Positions 23,301 through 27,302 of a stretch of 44,339 bases of DNA are shown here, one piece after another. The number at the start of each line of letters is the position of its first letter. The first letter of the stretch is position 1. Source of the DNA: CAYOLL01 sp964404765 [NCBI: uncultured Gemmatimonadota bacterium] (GTDB lineage: Bacteria > 4572-55); the NCBI GenBank assembly GCA_964404765.1, contig CAYOLL010000037.1, positions 1 to 44,339 of the forward strand, given 5' to 3'. Position numbers and translations under genes: made by a program. The notes below the pieces were generated by a model, which searched no databases, had not been told where the DNA came from, and saw only the letters and a program-made list of their open reading frames with translations.

Positions 23301-26300
23301 CGCCCTTTACGATTTATGGCATCCGTTACACGCCGAAGGCCAATTTCTTTGGCGCTGATCAACTGGTTTATGCGACCGAGGATAATGCCGGGGCGATGGA
23401 TACGGCGGCGGTGTTCATCACGGTCACGCCGGTGAATGACGCGCCGGTGGCGGTCGATGATTTTATCACAGGTATAGAAGATTCAACGATACGTGTCGAT
23501 GTTAACTATAATGATACGGACGTGGATGATTCTTACACACTCAACGTAACAATTGTTGATTCAACTCAACACGGTCGACTTTTTAAGCGATTTTTACCGG
23601 GTCCGCCGGATTCAGGCGATCCCGGCGGCTTAATCCTCTTTTATCACCCGAATTCGAACTTTGCGGGTAATGATGTTTTTCGTTATACGGTTGCAGATAG
23701 CAGTAGCGCGGTTTCGAATATTGCGACTGCGCGATTGACAATCATTGGTGTCAACGACCCGCCGACCGTGCCGACGCAACTGTTTGCCGATCTGAAAGGC
23801 AACGCCGCTGTGTTGCAAATCGCCAATTCCACCGATGTCGAAAAGGATGTCTTGACCTATCATTTCCAGTTGGCCGATAATGCCGGGTTTGCCCCATTAT
23901 TTGCCGAAGCCGACAATCTGCCCGAAGGCCAAAACGGCCTGACCCAATGGCCAGCGCGCGATCTGAAAGACAACACCACTTATCATTGGCGCAGCCGCGC
24001 TTTTGACGGTCAGGCCCGCAGCGATTGGTCGGCAGTTGCCACTTTCCGCATCAATCTGGCCCCGCAAGCGCCGTTGGCTCTCACGGTCAGCGATTATCCG
24101 CAAGATCAGGGTCACGCCCTGCAATTGCAATGGGCCAACTCGCCGGACGACGGCGCAGGCAGCCGCGATGTCGCCAAATATCGAATTTATCGCTATGACG
24201 GCAACACGCCGGTTGTGCGCGATTCCGTTCCGGCGTCGGCTGTGACCACGCCTTATCGTTATACGGATAGCGGTTTGGCCGTCGGCGAAACCCGTCGCTA
24301 CAGCGTCTCGGCCGTCGATGCCGGCGGCAACGAATCACCGCTGACCGGGCCGCTTGGCGCAACCGCCATCGACAACCTGGCCCCGGCGGCAGTCACGGCT
24401 TTGACGGCGGTTGATGTCACGCCGGATCAGGGCGGGCGCCTGCGTCTGACCTGGCAGCTTTCCGCCGATGACGGATCGGGCGCGAACGATGTCATTATCT
24501 ACAAACTGTATCGCAGCGCCACGACCGGCAGCGTCGGCGATTCCATTGTCCAACTGCCCAAAGGCGCGACCAACTATGTAGATCGACCGGGAGCGGGCGC
24601 ATTCTTCTACCGCATTTTTGCCTTTGACGGCTCGCTGAACCGCTCGCTGGTCAGCAACATTGCCGAAGGCCGCAGCTTGGACAATCTTGCGCCCATCGCC
24701 CGCTTTACCGAGATCAGCCATACCGAAGCGACGGTGCGCTCGGCGGCGATTCGCTTCCGCTTTGCCGGAGCAGACACCGTTGGCGGCGAAACCGGCACAC
24801 CGGGCGATCAATTGGCTTTCCTCACCCGGTTGGACAACGGCGATTGGCAGCCCACAACCAACGCGGAGCAAACCGTCTACCCGTTGGAAGACGGCGCGCA
24901 CAGCTTTGGTGTGGCCGCCCGCGATGCCGCCGGCAATTTCGGTCAACAAACGCCCGGCGCAGTCGCTTCACATGACTTTGTCGTCAGCACAAAAACGCAG
25001 GCGGTTCAGGATTCAAGCTGGCATTTGTTGGGCCTGTCGCGCCGCCCGTCGAATTCGTCGCCACAGGCGGTTTTTGGCGATGACTTGCCGTCGCCGCTGT
25101 TCCTGTTCCATTGGGAACCGACTGCCGTTATGGATCCGTACTACGGCAAGTATCTTGGCGCGGAGCAATTGCAACTGCAATCCGGCCAGGGCTATTGGCT
25201 ATGGTCGCCGCAAGATGGCGATGTAGATGTGGACGGCGATTTTGCGAATTTAGATGGCCAGACGATACCTTTGAGCGAAGGTTGGAACCAGATCGGCAAT
25301 GCTTACGCCTACGATATTCGTTGGTTAGATGCGCAAATCCGCAAAGAAGGCCAAACCGTATCGGTCAATGAAGCGGCGGAACGTGATTGGATTCAAAACC
25401 AAATTTACTGGTTTGACGGGACAGAATATGGCTTTGGCCCGCAGCCGGACGAGCCTGACCCGCGCCTGAATTTGTGGGGCGGCTATTGGGCGCTGGCTTT
25501 GACCGACTGCGAGTTGCTGATTCCGGGCGAGCCGTACTTTGGCGATGCGGCGGCGTTGGCGGCCGCGGCCATGAGCGTGGCCGATTGGCATATCCGGCTG
25601 TCGGTTCAGGTTCGTCCTGAGCCGGGTCGAAGAGCCGAAAATGCCGTGACCGGTTCCGTCGTTGTCGGCGCGCACGTTCAAGCCAAACCCGGTTTTGACA
25701 AACTGGATACGGCCCAACCGCCGTTTATGGGCGACTATGCCGCGCTCTACACGCATCACAGCGGCTGGCTCAAGCAAACCGACCGCTACACCTGCGATTT
25801 TGTCGGGCGCGACACCCAGGATTGGTTATGGGAAATCCGCCTGATCTCCAATCTGGCCAACCGTCCTTTGACTTTGAAATGGGACAATGCCGCGTCGATT
25901 CCGCCAGATTACACCGCTTGGCTGTACGATGAATCGACCGGCCAATGGCTGAGCCTGCGCGAAGCCGAATCGCTCCCGCTGCAAACTGGGGCCAACGGTC
26001 TGGAACGCGCCTTCCGCCTGGCCGTCACCCAAGGCGAGACGCCGGCAACCATTCCGACCGCGCTGCGTCTGGAGCAAAACTACCCAAATCCATTCAACCC
26101 CAATACCACGATTCGCTACGCCGTGGCCTCCGTCGAGCCGCAGCCGGTCAGCCTCAAGATTTACAACGCCGTCGGGCAATTGGTGCGGACGCTGGTCAAT
26201 CAACCGCAGCGGGCCGGCGTCTACAGCGTGGATTGGGACGGGCGCAATGATCGCGGCGCGGAAGTCGTCAGCGGCGTCTACTTCTACGAGTTGGTGACGC

Positions 26301-26341
26301 CCAATGCGCGGCAAGGCCGGAAGATGGTGCTGCTGCGTTAG
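2312..26341 (+). CDS. Giant multidomain secreted surface protein, 8,009 residues
   Basis: One unbroken frame with a good ribosome-binding site (AAGGAG, 8-nt spacing) and a signal peptide over residues 1-33 (hydrophobic core FMTVVFCVLSGLC, cut near VGAA). Approximate domain order: seven right-handed beta-helix blocks (34-3620), FN3 (3625-3755), LamG/concanavalin-like (3757-3990), FN3 (3995-4100), two SdrD_B/Cna-B-like domains (4103-4333), alternating Ig-like repeats with paired cysteines (4340-6165), HYR-like (6169-6326), eight tandem-95/cadherin-like repeats (6331-7148), three or four FN3-like domains (7150-7560), a WHLLGL...GYWLWS region (7563-7910), and a FlgD-Ig / T9SS type A-like tail (7915-8009). 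No catalytic domain is visible. Such architectures are typical of adhesins or cell-surface matrix proteins; that role is inference. No terminator follows, and the next gene starts 69 nt later. Confidence 0.93.
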   Translation: MKTSLFYPFYSRLAFMTVVFCVLSGLCAPVGAATIDVAPAEVDTISLNGRCSLLEAIIAANTNLGYGGDCPAGTAAQADTIRLVVNVVDSTYSPADAFDTTDGNTTLPLISQDLVILGNNATITLGDGDLARHFHIGIGATVTIKNLSITYGYANSANGGGILNKGALTLIDCVIADNSAEFAGGGIYNAVGASCTIQRCTIENNHAFSGSGGGLMNNGGICQIQSSTIGPNNTASSVGGGIYNFGPAGPATITLTNCTISGNSASSSGGGILNESNSGASATLTLYHCTVTNNSCGIFGSTAGGIHSGANSSVICDHTIIAGNTASSNPDVNGFGYTSNGYNLIGDNGSVASPIITLFTGQDTSGVSPNLSSLQDNGGPTFTHLPLPLFGGSPVIDRGDPNISTGTDQRGSGRVEFGGNSCTQRMDIGAVEFRPFRVTRTDSLNTVEGTLPTALEAVNLGTGPCADSIAIIVSGVLSPDPNIATLEINNPARIYGPTGGRVADFTADGTVVRNNFRRNSSDGLVVNPGANGTLIRDINIINFPGNGIYINADSVTIQGCKIGTDGGSDLENGASGIFIAFSKKHLIGGLNPGDKNVISGNVRYGIEFVNGGSDSNSILQNIIGASVDGGSAIPNGSGGIMIYGAGNMIGGPNGRNQISGNTGAGITLNGDNNIIQNNYIGVIEDASASLGNSDNGIDIASGRDNVIGGFGLGNVIGGTNGAGLRVAGASNDIYGNYIGTNSDQTQILANEGAGIVLTFGADTDSNSVIANVIGHNTDSGIIIQGSSYNIIEGNFIGVKPANLSDIGNEDFGIYVSGSPTEYNTIGGTTAAAKNVIAYNDSAGIYIHQDSKSNLIVGNSIRDNGKLGIDLSLSAVTDNVTFNDLEIDSLLNFPVISAAIKKSGNIVISGTFSSAPGLTCRLEFFANDAADPSNYGEGDSLLAAINVTTPSLPIRSGFTTSATFQVTIPDGLPNPTYITATATDTSPLAFGTSEFSHAYLFTGATCLQVNTSNDTNDGACDAADCSLREAITAATAIAGLDTVCFNGNFEIFMSGSPFTITDPVFIDGPLTGNDPNVTVDGGSSSGSCFRVESGGSGSTIRGLKIKNSGGNQRSAVFNGIDLVDVSYVTVANNVIVNNNIGHGIYIDNSTTGIPGYHMIRSNYIGVDSNGDPMGNNADGIYITEADTNTIIGNQIRYNTNSGVTVFLANRNKIGGSTPAERNVISGNGLSGIVINAADSNHVAGNYIGLAADGRTAQPNGAGGVLIDNTLGTGFDPVYNIIGVRTSTSGEGNVISGNSDYGVEIRSLENQTRYNRISGNLIGVTKDSTLVNSSPQIDGVHINSTDRSNIVGVDTTAAIADAAQGNLIGGNTTYGIYTEGDSTLVTGNLIGLKNDFSPRPNGSDGVKIVDADYGHIGHVNFPNVIAYNGDSGVLIFDNIAPSGSAANDPIGNAILYNRIYENDQQEIDLTGNANNGQVYPILTPAKRRGNQLDLTGLLNPTVPNMSYRLQFFNSPAVDTVGGSPIAQGEGRVYLDEINVTGPPTRGIATFTANLAAQPAVGSYIAATATDGSGNTSEFSQYIRVCMDTLTVANTGDDINTAGSLRWALDNVCDGGHITFAGGLTGSTITLQSELAVTKNVTIFNTTPNLKISGNNAHRIFNIEDTSRDIAVTISGLHLTQGHTSGAANGGAIRIGRETALITRCRISDSHATGGSGGGIAIDGNGGIGRTVVIHNCTIDSCTAQNNGGGIHVQGSFGTTLRLIQATISGNNAGSNGGGILIAAASLDLFNSTITNNSAVNGGGVAYNGSTGDLFRYGHSIIAANNGNVNPDLNISGPFNDAGNNLIGGNPLLSGMIACGDLLVHQPLLNSAAIDSGASADTLLTDPCGNARVRDGNGDGIVKIDIGAYESNLCATNIFYVANLNDAGSGSLREALDYANFCAGLDTIYFNVSGTISPASKYVISDSALIDGRDTNLTGCAPKIVINGGSGFPEIILVGANGVTLRSLVVNNNRSGDGIKIQGNSNAVECCYIGTDQAGNTAVRNRDDGIEIRGNRNRIGVDGSDGIDDSLQKNLISGNSEAGVRIETGDYNMVSGNYIGLNIGGAGLGNSGSGVLIGSLFGRNPSSGDIVGVVGSNPAEANVISGNGAYGVEVRGGDGFGLFNRISGNYIGTDPSGGSAIQNGLTGVMIQNSARYTVVGTDITPALPNQGNLISGNGEYGIRIDGNGTIVTGNKIGTIFNGAASLPNAKHGIKIVDADSCVIGSSAFPDTIAFNGGNGIFVFDTNPTGTGLPAVDPFGNSFLYNSIFDNDSLGIDLALIGGDSVGVTHNDDLDADNGPNGFQNFPVIVDAVKNGADLRLSGSLSSQAGHTYLLQFFYDTTCDPSDHGEGKNYIDAFSITTTSFDINFNNTATASIQIGYKITATATDLNDNNTSEFSQCATVAQACPAAKIVYVDSARTTSGQGFSWNNAFRTLQEALDFARNGGCDIDSIHVAKGTYYPAAGGAANSRDSSFALRDTLAIVGGYPTPVPGPSRTARSVARDWVANPTILSGDIGTANDNTDNSYHVVVGNNTNSSAVLDGFIIIQGNANGPSADGFGGGITISTGLPVLKNLTVYNNAAIAEGGGLYLTNCPGAISLTGLDFVGNTSGIQGGGISFDSCADVALNDLLISGNTAQFGGGILIENVPGGNYAITGSLFRENVATSDGGGLHKAASAGIVTSLTDVDFVRNSARNGSGTTGSGGGIGHHSGTLNLVRVTFDADSSVVYGGALFSNNSTVAIRNSTFKNNHSRADGGAIRSGTDILSIANTVFTGNTAANGGAMLNTFVTGTLTNVSFFGNIAGNGGAMWNNNGNTLLQNSLLWGNTTSNGAQIFNSNNTTGIRHSLIQNSNGSGQCWVLALGTDSGGNIDADPQLNGDFTLSAASIAIDMGDSTFLPQDTFDLDGDGGVTESLPYDLADNARSQGNQVDMGAYEFAGPADSLRVTNANDDGPGSLRAAIIASNGRSSYDTITFAIPGCGYKYIDLQTLLDPITNSALIDATTQGTARCDSPLVVLRDSAAGGIAAGLKLDVSANNSIVRGFIIQDFDEAGVYVDGPNDCFIQCNYIGTDTLGAVSAANQNGVVIVGGTKNIVGDYPGLNPPSSYEEGSNVISGNTECGVKISGSRQNCVVGNIIGAQADGDQVLGGNNNNYGIFIDGFSSENIIGDTLATAGNVISGNRTAGIMFTGVDVTDNYIWGNYIGTDAVGVDSLANGCGVILLNSPNNKIGLAQPYGRNIIAGNRQSGILLQNAGARDNTIANNFIGLNAIGNARGNRHGIEINAAPNNYIGGVVVVAPGVSDRNIISANSGAGVFIHTGASYNLISGNYIGTDTTGLAARGNGAGFYLSQADTNTIDANVISGNSSDGIIISGTGSHHNAIVANRIGRDVNGGGLMNGRGIVFSGGAFNNTVGGSAASGNMIAYNAGDGIRIGSGGNNSILSNAIFNNNGLGIELYREVANDSLGVTRNDPGDGDSGANNLQNFPVLTSADVFGNALNIPLTFISVANTTYRLQIFYNDGTTGCDNTAYGEGRLLADDFLITTDAGGNFDTTLVWPDTLAHDGSITATATDPVGNTSEFSNCKTIQTIIANPPDPVVAIPVNRSQIELKWTHPPVNGLRSIDNARSAIFSKNDISQQRRASINPIGFEGPLTTAAATTTTEFIIERAQGNSVGFAPIDTVNGFSYLDNNNNFGLETDSLYFYRIRTLVDGRYVSAFSDTAAAVPVIESGNAVMLTGTSDYIEIADDPILNLAGDLTLEGWFYGNYWGGIGRADICASGKAWVQYFLSFDDDLPSSTSFIYYFVTTTDDCNTNWTGDYYRATVPILSTNEWAHIAVVVNNNSFENRAVTFYVNGQEYSATQIENRPSTAAAFDTNTRNHKNFIGLPLFGYTGPPGQTDEVRIWNVARTQTELQANKDKPIRGDTPGLVGLWHLDEYADHPMAYDGTANHNNGALFNGANFAPSRAMHPYRPVVTATQVAYDTVRVQWNPNPITDLSQYRLTRISSGTRAVFDTTLSRSVTLYTDTNVIPGQTYIYQIAGVDSAWQRNGLPAYSTQIGDAGADTTYIQSRNVLGNFVWEDYNGNGFQDPPAFDRGLDSVRVELYQSPSNNLAASDTTDASGHYLFENILPGDYYLKFNHFGAGAYFFSPDTVGADTTRDNDARLDGTTAVFHLAAGQVDTTRDAGLYRHGKIGNYVWWDISADSKQDTWEPGVDSVLVKLFRYDGAFIDSVLTADGGRYEFANLAPDYYRLQFSLFWPGMVFAVKDSGSNDFIDSDADASGRTDNFPLYSAQADTTRDAGIKDIQKPVSTLPNAIASCPTTPITLAINFSDNWSGVDSLDVYEVIGSDSIRVAGRKFSPVRAGSEIISYTPSRSGLVKLYIRAKDKQWLFEEMTTPKAQFINDPIKPTADSLTLQTPEVTNVAMAQLRARIKDNFDLTRLDWYVDSQLRQSVAFNGTSDTNQVHTLTASLFPDGPHTIFYKVFDRCDSTQSQTLSVQTDTFQPQTQLTLPVSSPLCQSDASITLDYAINDLMTPDHLVSSGIDSLQIYGNSGGGWIWLHTLLAPSNLSGSVSFTVPGDGSWAFAGRAFDHAGNAGAAPSTGDVTLIVDTTAPIFSALTVLPPYHNISSGGNITLNFTVSEANFSTIQIYHDGGLGSGFDPLQGQGHLMATLTNPASSYSFQVDNAAIMGSTFTGDREYFFKIVAADCAGNRTGSTPLTTIVDRIPPQVAFVDPGLCGSGVLSITYPTNSDLSGIDSVFVWRFAAGTWQKIAAIDGQPPTYTVTTPGFHNHAVTARDNAGNYEAAPTTVEAAFWLDNDAPTINSFNAPDYASNLSFPLNYTSADTNSGISTVALSVALSLTGPFTNPLPDLNTSTGMFTFPAPGNNKYYFRLTVSDSCGNQATKLDSTVVDNTVPFTLLNRLIACQDSLRVPLQFNINDGTFSSGIDSLHIYGRETGAYTLLSRIVNPIPTGTLFPKLVSVPNAGMWQFQAKAFDRAGNVEDFNIGSFDVEVRVDVKNPSVALNDLPNFTKFSPISLTATAQDWLDSAQSKAASVDSVKFYVNFGDSTSLGSQIGSFIPSLAAMSYSMSPEGRYCFRAVATDCAGHADTSAAECVIYDTTPPQATAAAIGNCPSEPVTLTWTYGNVDLSGIDRVEIWRFSGTWAAIDTVPPSPQSYALLASLPNNRYQFAVTAIDRAGNREADPMVAEVDFKVDTTMPIADVTQPASYQPTIPFNVNYTVGDPAFSSGWTAKLYWTGLSGNGITPLDSVVVNGSLQSISVNDGEWGFKAVTTDSCGNRTQSTLVKTIVDTRTPTVNLTRVPTGCDRDGLDTLRVTIDDRNNNFTSGGALIVRHVLGGTTTNFGTATWPKGTTNPGEFIFPLNVANDGAYTFSVTVTDSAGHTATVSSTIAWTVDRVKPIATLDNLPLSTANPVLSLPYTISPTGTDWTVAQLWLSTNNGLTWTLQGTQTTTAPPLSFTYTAPNSGNYCFLTIAWDACGNTDAPTAFVSAGLVNPNALTVINLPNAYSDLEVRCVAVSTNQPVSTIRGAHPGTVEVVCPVSPTAPLLKTLPFAAVASIHRELNFVEVWYRVYQSCAFTNWQLVQTLTQAQLSSVAADPAVFAGRDSMWSGEINFGFPNGENLYQFYTRAADKAGLSEPQPTATTTAHLSLIMDDTRPIATVIAADAFINKAETTAAGEALLQLNIQFNDQKTACVGSGVDSIRVYARFDHNFDGAWEDTVLVDIYSETNPPDSLGSIGSLANTLEMLNHHLRGQIPDIYIADGDGIYEFFAVASDRTPCRHLELDGFDDNDPDATARVIVDTAAPAPVLAGASGCQKPLTVNLTYFIGYNQIEVDIDSLFIYGQTGETWETLARLAAPGLNNATPITVTVPREGIWTFAAETLDEIGNRSALGQRITVTVDATPPVVTAQPLPVYSTTGLINLNFTTSDAAPGQVRYVFIVADTLPNFAPGHPFEANFPRQGHTVAAFGVAPFPTGHIFSVDTLAVKTDGPRYFVVLAVDCAGNLTLARANTFIDRQSPTTQLAFDGQQPVCHLSLDVPLRYAIADPSPSSGLAQALIYGRTDGEWQELAVKPAPGNSGGLVVVVPSNGLWTFRAVARDSAGNLEALATAGDFSLQVGDNIPPTFACPQSFTLFVDVECVAVLPDLTANLRGTDNCTSNISFSQNPPAGEFLNPGEYPVHITARDQAGNISECALTVTVGDTTRPTLDLPSNAVLLCGEPFDPQVLGMATAFDNCSQPEITFVDERQGQCPATIHRIWTATDAYGNTARGVQTIILRDTDEGPLAMNDETIQTPEDVGINIAVLANDAAGSAPIDPATLEIVNAPENGVAQVESTTGRIIYTPAANYFGPDSLTYIVADTQGRLSNLAHVYIRVLSINDAPTAQSDAAATLEDTGVTILVRANDRDIDGIVDSLKIAQPPAHGTVDLMPEPGPPVPPGSHIDWVLRYHPNRDFFGADTLWYCALDDSGAASQPVMVIITVEPVNDAPVVANSLLTVDEDAGIEFRLISGVATDAEGDLPLTNWEILAGPIHGRLESSIHRDHPQAADTRAYFPNLNYNGADQFTYRVFDNQQAADTATVMITVTPVNDAPVAYDGEFPTLENTPVPVTLRGQDVDGDALRYEVVGGPVNGSLSGNPPDLTYTPDDDFNGLDSLTFRVSDGKIFSNIARVMIGVGAVNQPPTADSATLEILEDDPVLINLSLYASDADDDPLSYAIFEWPMHGALSDPLQFPHVVYTPAANYNGQDRFAFKVNDGQPGRVDSEPGYITIVIIAQNDPPTANAAQYETPEETALGITLTGSDAADGDPQGEHLSYEVIAGPKHGDIQVRNSEFIRNSQKVMNEFITTNGVSVAFTYLPASDFNGLDSLYFRVSDAAGLADTALVTISVTAVNDPPIARNDEVTTPEDVDILIYVLANDTDAEQTLEKVRLLVAPDSGLAEAVQLPRPPSPFTIYGIRYTPKANFFGADQLVYATEDNAGAMDTAAVFITVTPVNDAPVAVDDFITGIEDSTIRVDVNYNDTDVDDSYTLNVTIVDSTQHGRLFKRFLPGPPDSGDPGGLILFYHPNSNFAGNDVFRYTVADSSSAVSNIATARLTIIGVNDPPTVPTQLFADLKGNAAVLQIANSTDVEKDVLTYHFQLADNAGFAPLFAEADNLPEGQNGLTQWPARDLKDNTTYHWRSRAFDGQARSDWSAVATFRINLAPQAPLALTVSDYPQDQGHALQLQWANSPDDGAGSRDVAKYRIYRYDGNTPVVRDSVPASAVTTPYRYTDSGLAVGETRRYSVSAVDAGGNESPLTGPLGATAIDNLAPAAVTALTAVDVTPDQGGRLRLTWQLSADDGSGANDVIIYKLYRSATTGSVGDSIVQLPKGATNYVDRPGAGAFFYRIFAFDGSLNRSLVSNIAEGRSLDNLAPIARFTEISHTEATVRSAAIRFRFAGADTVGGETGTPGDQLAFLTRLDNGDWQPTTNAEQTVYPLEDGAHSFGVAARDAAGNFGQQTPGAVASHDFVVSTKTQAVQDSSWHLLGLSRRPSNSSPQAVFGDDLPSPLFLFHWEPTAVMDPYYGKYLGAEQLQLQSGQGYWLWSPQDGDVDVDGDFANLDGQTIPLSEGWNQIGNAYAYDIRWLDAQIRKEGQTVSVNEAAERDWIQNQIYWFDGTEYGFGPQPDEPDPRLNLWGGYWALALTDCELLIPGEPYFGDAAALAAAAMSVADWHIRLSVQVRPEPGRRAENAVTGSVVVGAHVQAKPGFDKLDTAQPPFMGDYAALYTHHSGWLKQTDRYTCDFVGRDTQDWLWEIRLISNLANRPLTLKWDNAASIPPDYTAWLYDESTGQWLSLREAESLPLQTGANGLERAFRLAVTQGETPATIPTALRLEQNYPNPFNPNTTIRYAVASVEPQPVSLKIYNAVGQLVRTLVNQPQRAGVYSVDWDGRNDRGAEVVSGVYFYELVTPNARQGRKMVLLR
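2411..13170 (+). repeat. Seven right-handed beta-helix blocks in the giant protein
   Basis: Each block after the first opens with a linker plus an N-terminal cap related to the CSLREA motif: RCSLLEAI near 2460, DCSLREAI near 5380, GSLRWAL near 7115, GSLREAL near 8090, FRTLQEAL near 9720 and GSLRAAI near 11280. Two helix types occur. The PMP-like type has GGGI...N.S steps and ends in a choice-of-anchor Q-like DIGA.E motif (blocks 1, 4 and 6; ends near 3610, 8035 and 11230). The other is made of GNYIGT / NVISGN steps and ends in an LQFF..GEG...ITATATD...SEFS module (blocks 2, 3, 5 and 7; ends near 5300, 7050, 9620 and 13160). These are domain-level repeats, not recent DNA copies. Confidence 0.85.
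13590..14290 (+). other. LamG/concanavalin-like domain segment, visibly AT-richer than its surroundings
   Basis: The segment encodes VMLTGTSDYIEIADDP...DLTLEGWFYG and ends with DEVRIWNVARTQ and GLVGLWHLDE, the usual start and end of LamG-like jellyroll domains. From about 13590 to 14085 the DNA uses many A/T-ending codons (gat, att, aat, ttt). The flanks, from about 14085 on and before 13570, favour G/C-ending codons. The domain may have been acquired by recombination into an older chain. Confidence 0.7.
15330..20815 (+). repeat. Array of alternating A/B Ig-like repeats with paired cysteines
   Basis: Domains of two kinds alternate. Type A begins with a cysteine near its N-terminus (LCQSD, LCGSG, ACQDS, NCPSE, GCDRD, GCQKP, VCHLS), carries SGIDSL.IYG-like text and ends DRAGN or similar. 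Type B ends with D-C-A-G-N or D-S-C-G-N. The type B cysteine and the next type A cysteine are separated by about 27-30 residues in six cases that I counted by eye. The fold assignment (bacterial Ig-like / FN3-like) rests on the DTTPP...DxxGN pattern. Confidence 0.75.
21303..23758 (+). repeat. Eight tandem-95 (cadherin-like) repeats in the giant protein
   Basis: Eight units of about 95-115 residues begin with (N)D.PP/AP.A and contain T.ED...I.V..ND.D, then Y.P...F.G.D.L.Y...D and a VT.VNDAP link. Units start near 21303, 21595, 21912, 22222, 22492, 22782, 23131 and 23434. Acidic positions match the calcium-binding cadherin-like family. The last unit (about 23455-23755) is visibly AT-richer than the others. 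Confidence 0.85.
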
Positions 26342-26410
26342 ATGAAGTATTCCGGTGCTGCTAAAACACGGCCATGACCTCATGAGTTTGGATTTGATAG
26401 GGGGGTAAAT

Positions 26411-27034
26411 ATGACAACCTTGGAAAAATTGGAAGAGCTGGTCTACGTTGGATTAAAAGAATCAAGCGCTCAAATGGATAGGTTGAGCTTGGAAACCAAC
26501 AGGCTCAACCGTGAAACCAATGCGCGCATGGATCAATCAAGCCGGGAAACCGATGCCCGTATAGAAAAACTTAACGAAGAAACACGAGCCGAGCTCAAAA
26601 AACTAAGCAGGGAGATCGGCAAGATCACCAACTCCCTGGGCAGATTTGTGGAAGATATGGTGGAACCGGCGATTATTCGTATTTTTAACGAGCGGGGCAT
26701 TCCCATTACGCGCTCCTCGCCGCGCGTGAAGTCGCCATTGCGCCGGATTGAGTATGACATCATTGCCGAAAATGGCGACTACATCGTTGTTGTTTCCGTC
26801 AAAATGACCTTAGATAATGACGACGTGAAGACTTTTATCGAAGAACGCCTGTCGATCATCAAAGAGGTTTTTCCGACTTTTGCCGATAAGAAAGTTATCG
26901 GCGTCGTGGCTGGGGCCAGCATTATCAAGCAGGCTGAGGTATACGCCATGAAGCGCGGCCTGTTTGTCCTTTCGCAATCCGGCGATAGCATCATGTGTGC
27001 CAATCCGGCGAGTTTTGAACCGAAGCTATTTTGA
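26411..27034 (+). CDS. Coiled-coil protein with PD-(D/E)XK nuclease-like fold (DUF3782-like)
   Basis: 207 residues; the start is fixed by a purine-rich site (AGGGGGG) 5 nt before the ATG. Residues ~1-75 form a polar coiled coil with repeated SLETNRLNRET / SRETDARIEKL units. The rest matches the pattern of DUF3782-type nuclease-fold proteins: EDMVEPAIIRIFNERG, RIEYDIIAENGDY, then VVVSVK, then DKKVIGVVAGASI and a final GLFVLSQSGD. In PD-(D/E)XK folds the strand after YDII normally carries E-x-K; here it reads S-V-K, so the acidic metal ligand is missing and activity is doubtful. The start lies 69 nt after the giant gene with no terminator between. Function unknown; a DNA-associated role is inference from the family. 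Confidence 0.7.
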   Translation: MTTLEKLEELVYVGLKESSAQMDRLSLETNRLNRETNARMDQSSRETDARIEKLNEETRAELKKLSREIGKITNSLGRFVEDMVEPAIIRIFNERGIPITRSSPRVKSPLRRIEYDIIAENGDYIVVVSVKMTLDNDDVKTFIEERLSIIKEVFPTFADKKVIGVVAGASIIKQAEVYAMKRGLFVLSQSGDSIMCANPASFEPKLF

Positions 27035-27074
27035 ATGTCGACCCGCGTGTGCGGATACCGGAGACTATTTCAAC

Positions 27075-27302
27075 ATGACCCATGACAAAAATAACCCGCC
27101 AAAATCCGAACGCATGATTCAAAAAGTCGTGACCCGCACGTCATTAGACGCCTTGACCACGGATCAGGATTTAGCCTATTGGCAAGGTCAATCTTACAAA
27201 GCCCGGATTGCGGCTTTAGAACAAATCCGCCGGGAATATCACTTGTGGAGATACGGTGCTGAACCTCGACTTCAAAGAGTTGTTACAATTATTCAACGCT
27301 AA
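27075..27302 (+). CDS. Small protein paired with the nucleotidyltransferase
   Basis: 75 residues. The start ATG has a GGAG 11 nt upstream; a longer version from an upstream GTG would overlap the previous gene and lacks such a site. The C-terminal half (LAYWQGQSYKARIAALEQIR, then EPRLQRVVTIIQ) resembles small proteins that I recall being encoded directly before MNT-type nucleotidyltransferases. Here its end overlaps the start of that gene by 47 nt in another frame. The overlap supports translational coupling and a joint role, perhaps an antitoxin-like or substrate partner; this is not demonstrated. Confidence 0.65.
   Translation: MTHDKNNPPKSERMIQKVVTRTSLDALTTDQDLAYWQGQSYKARIAALEQIRREYHLWRYGAEPRLQRVVTIIQR

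Noticed and set aside
2312-26341. Possible CRISPR or DNA-level tandem array within the giant gene
   Set aside because: The repeats are protein-level and diverged (95-115 residues or beta-helix steps). No short identical direct repeats with regular spacers were seen.
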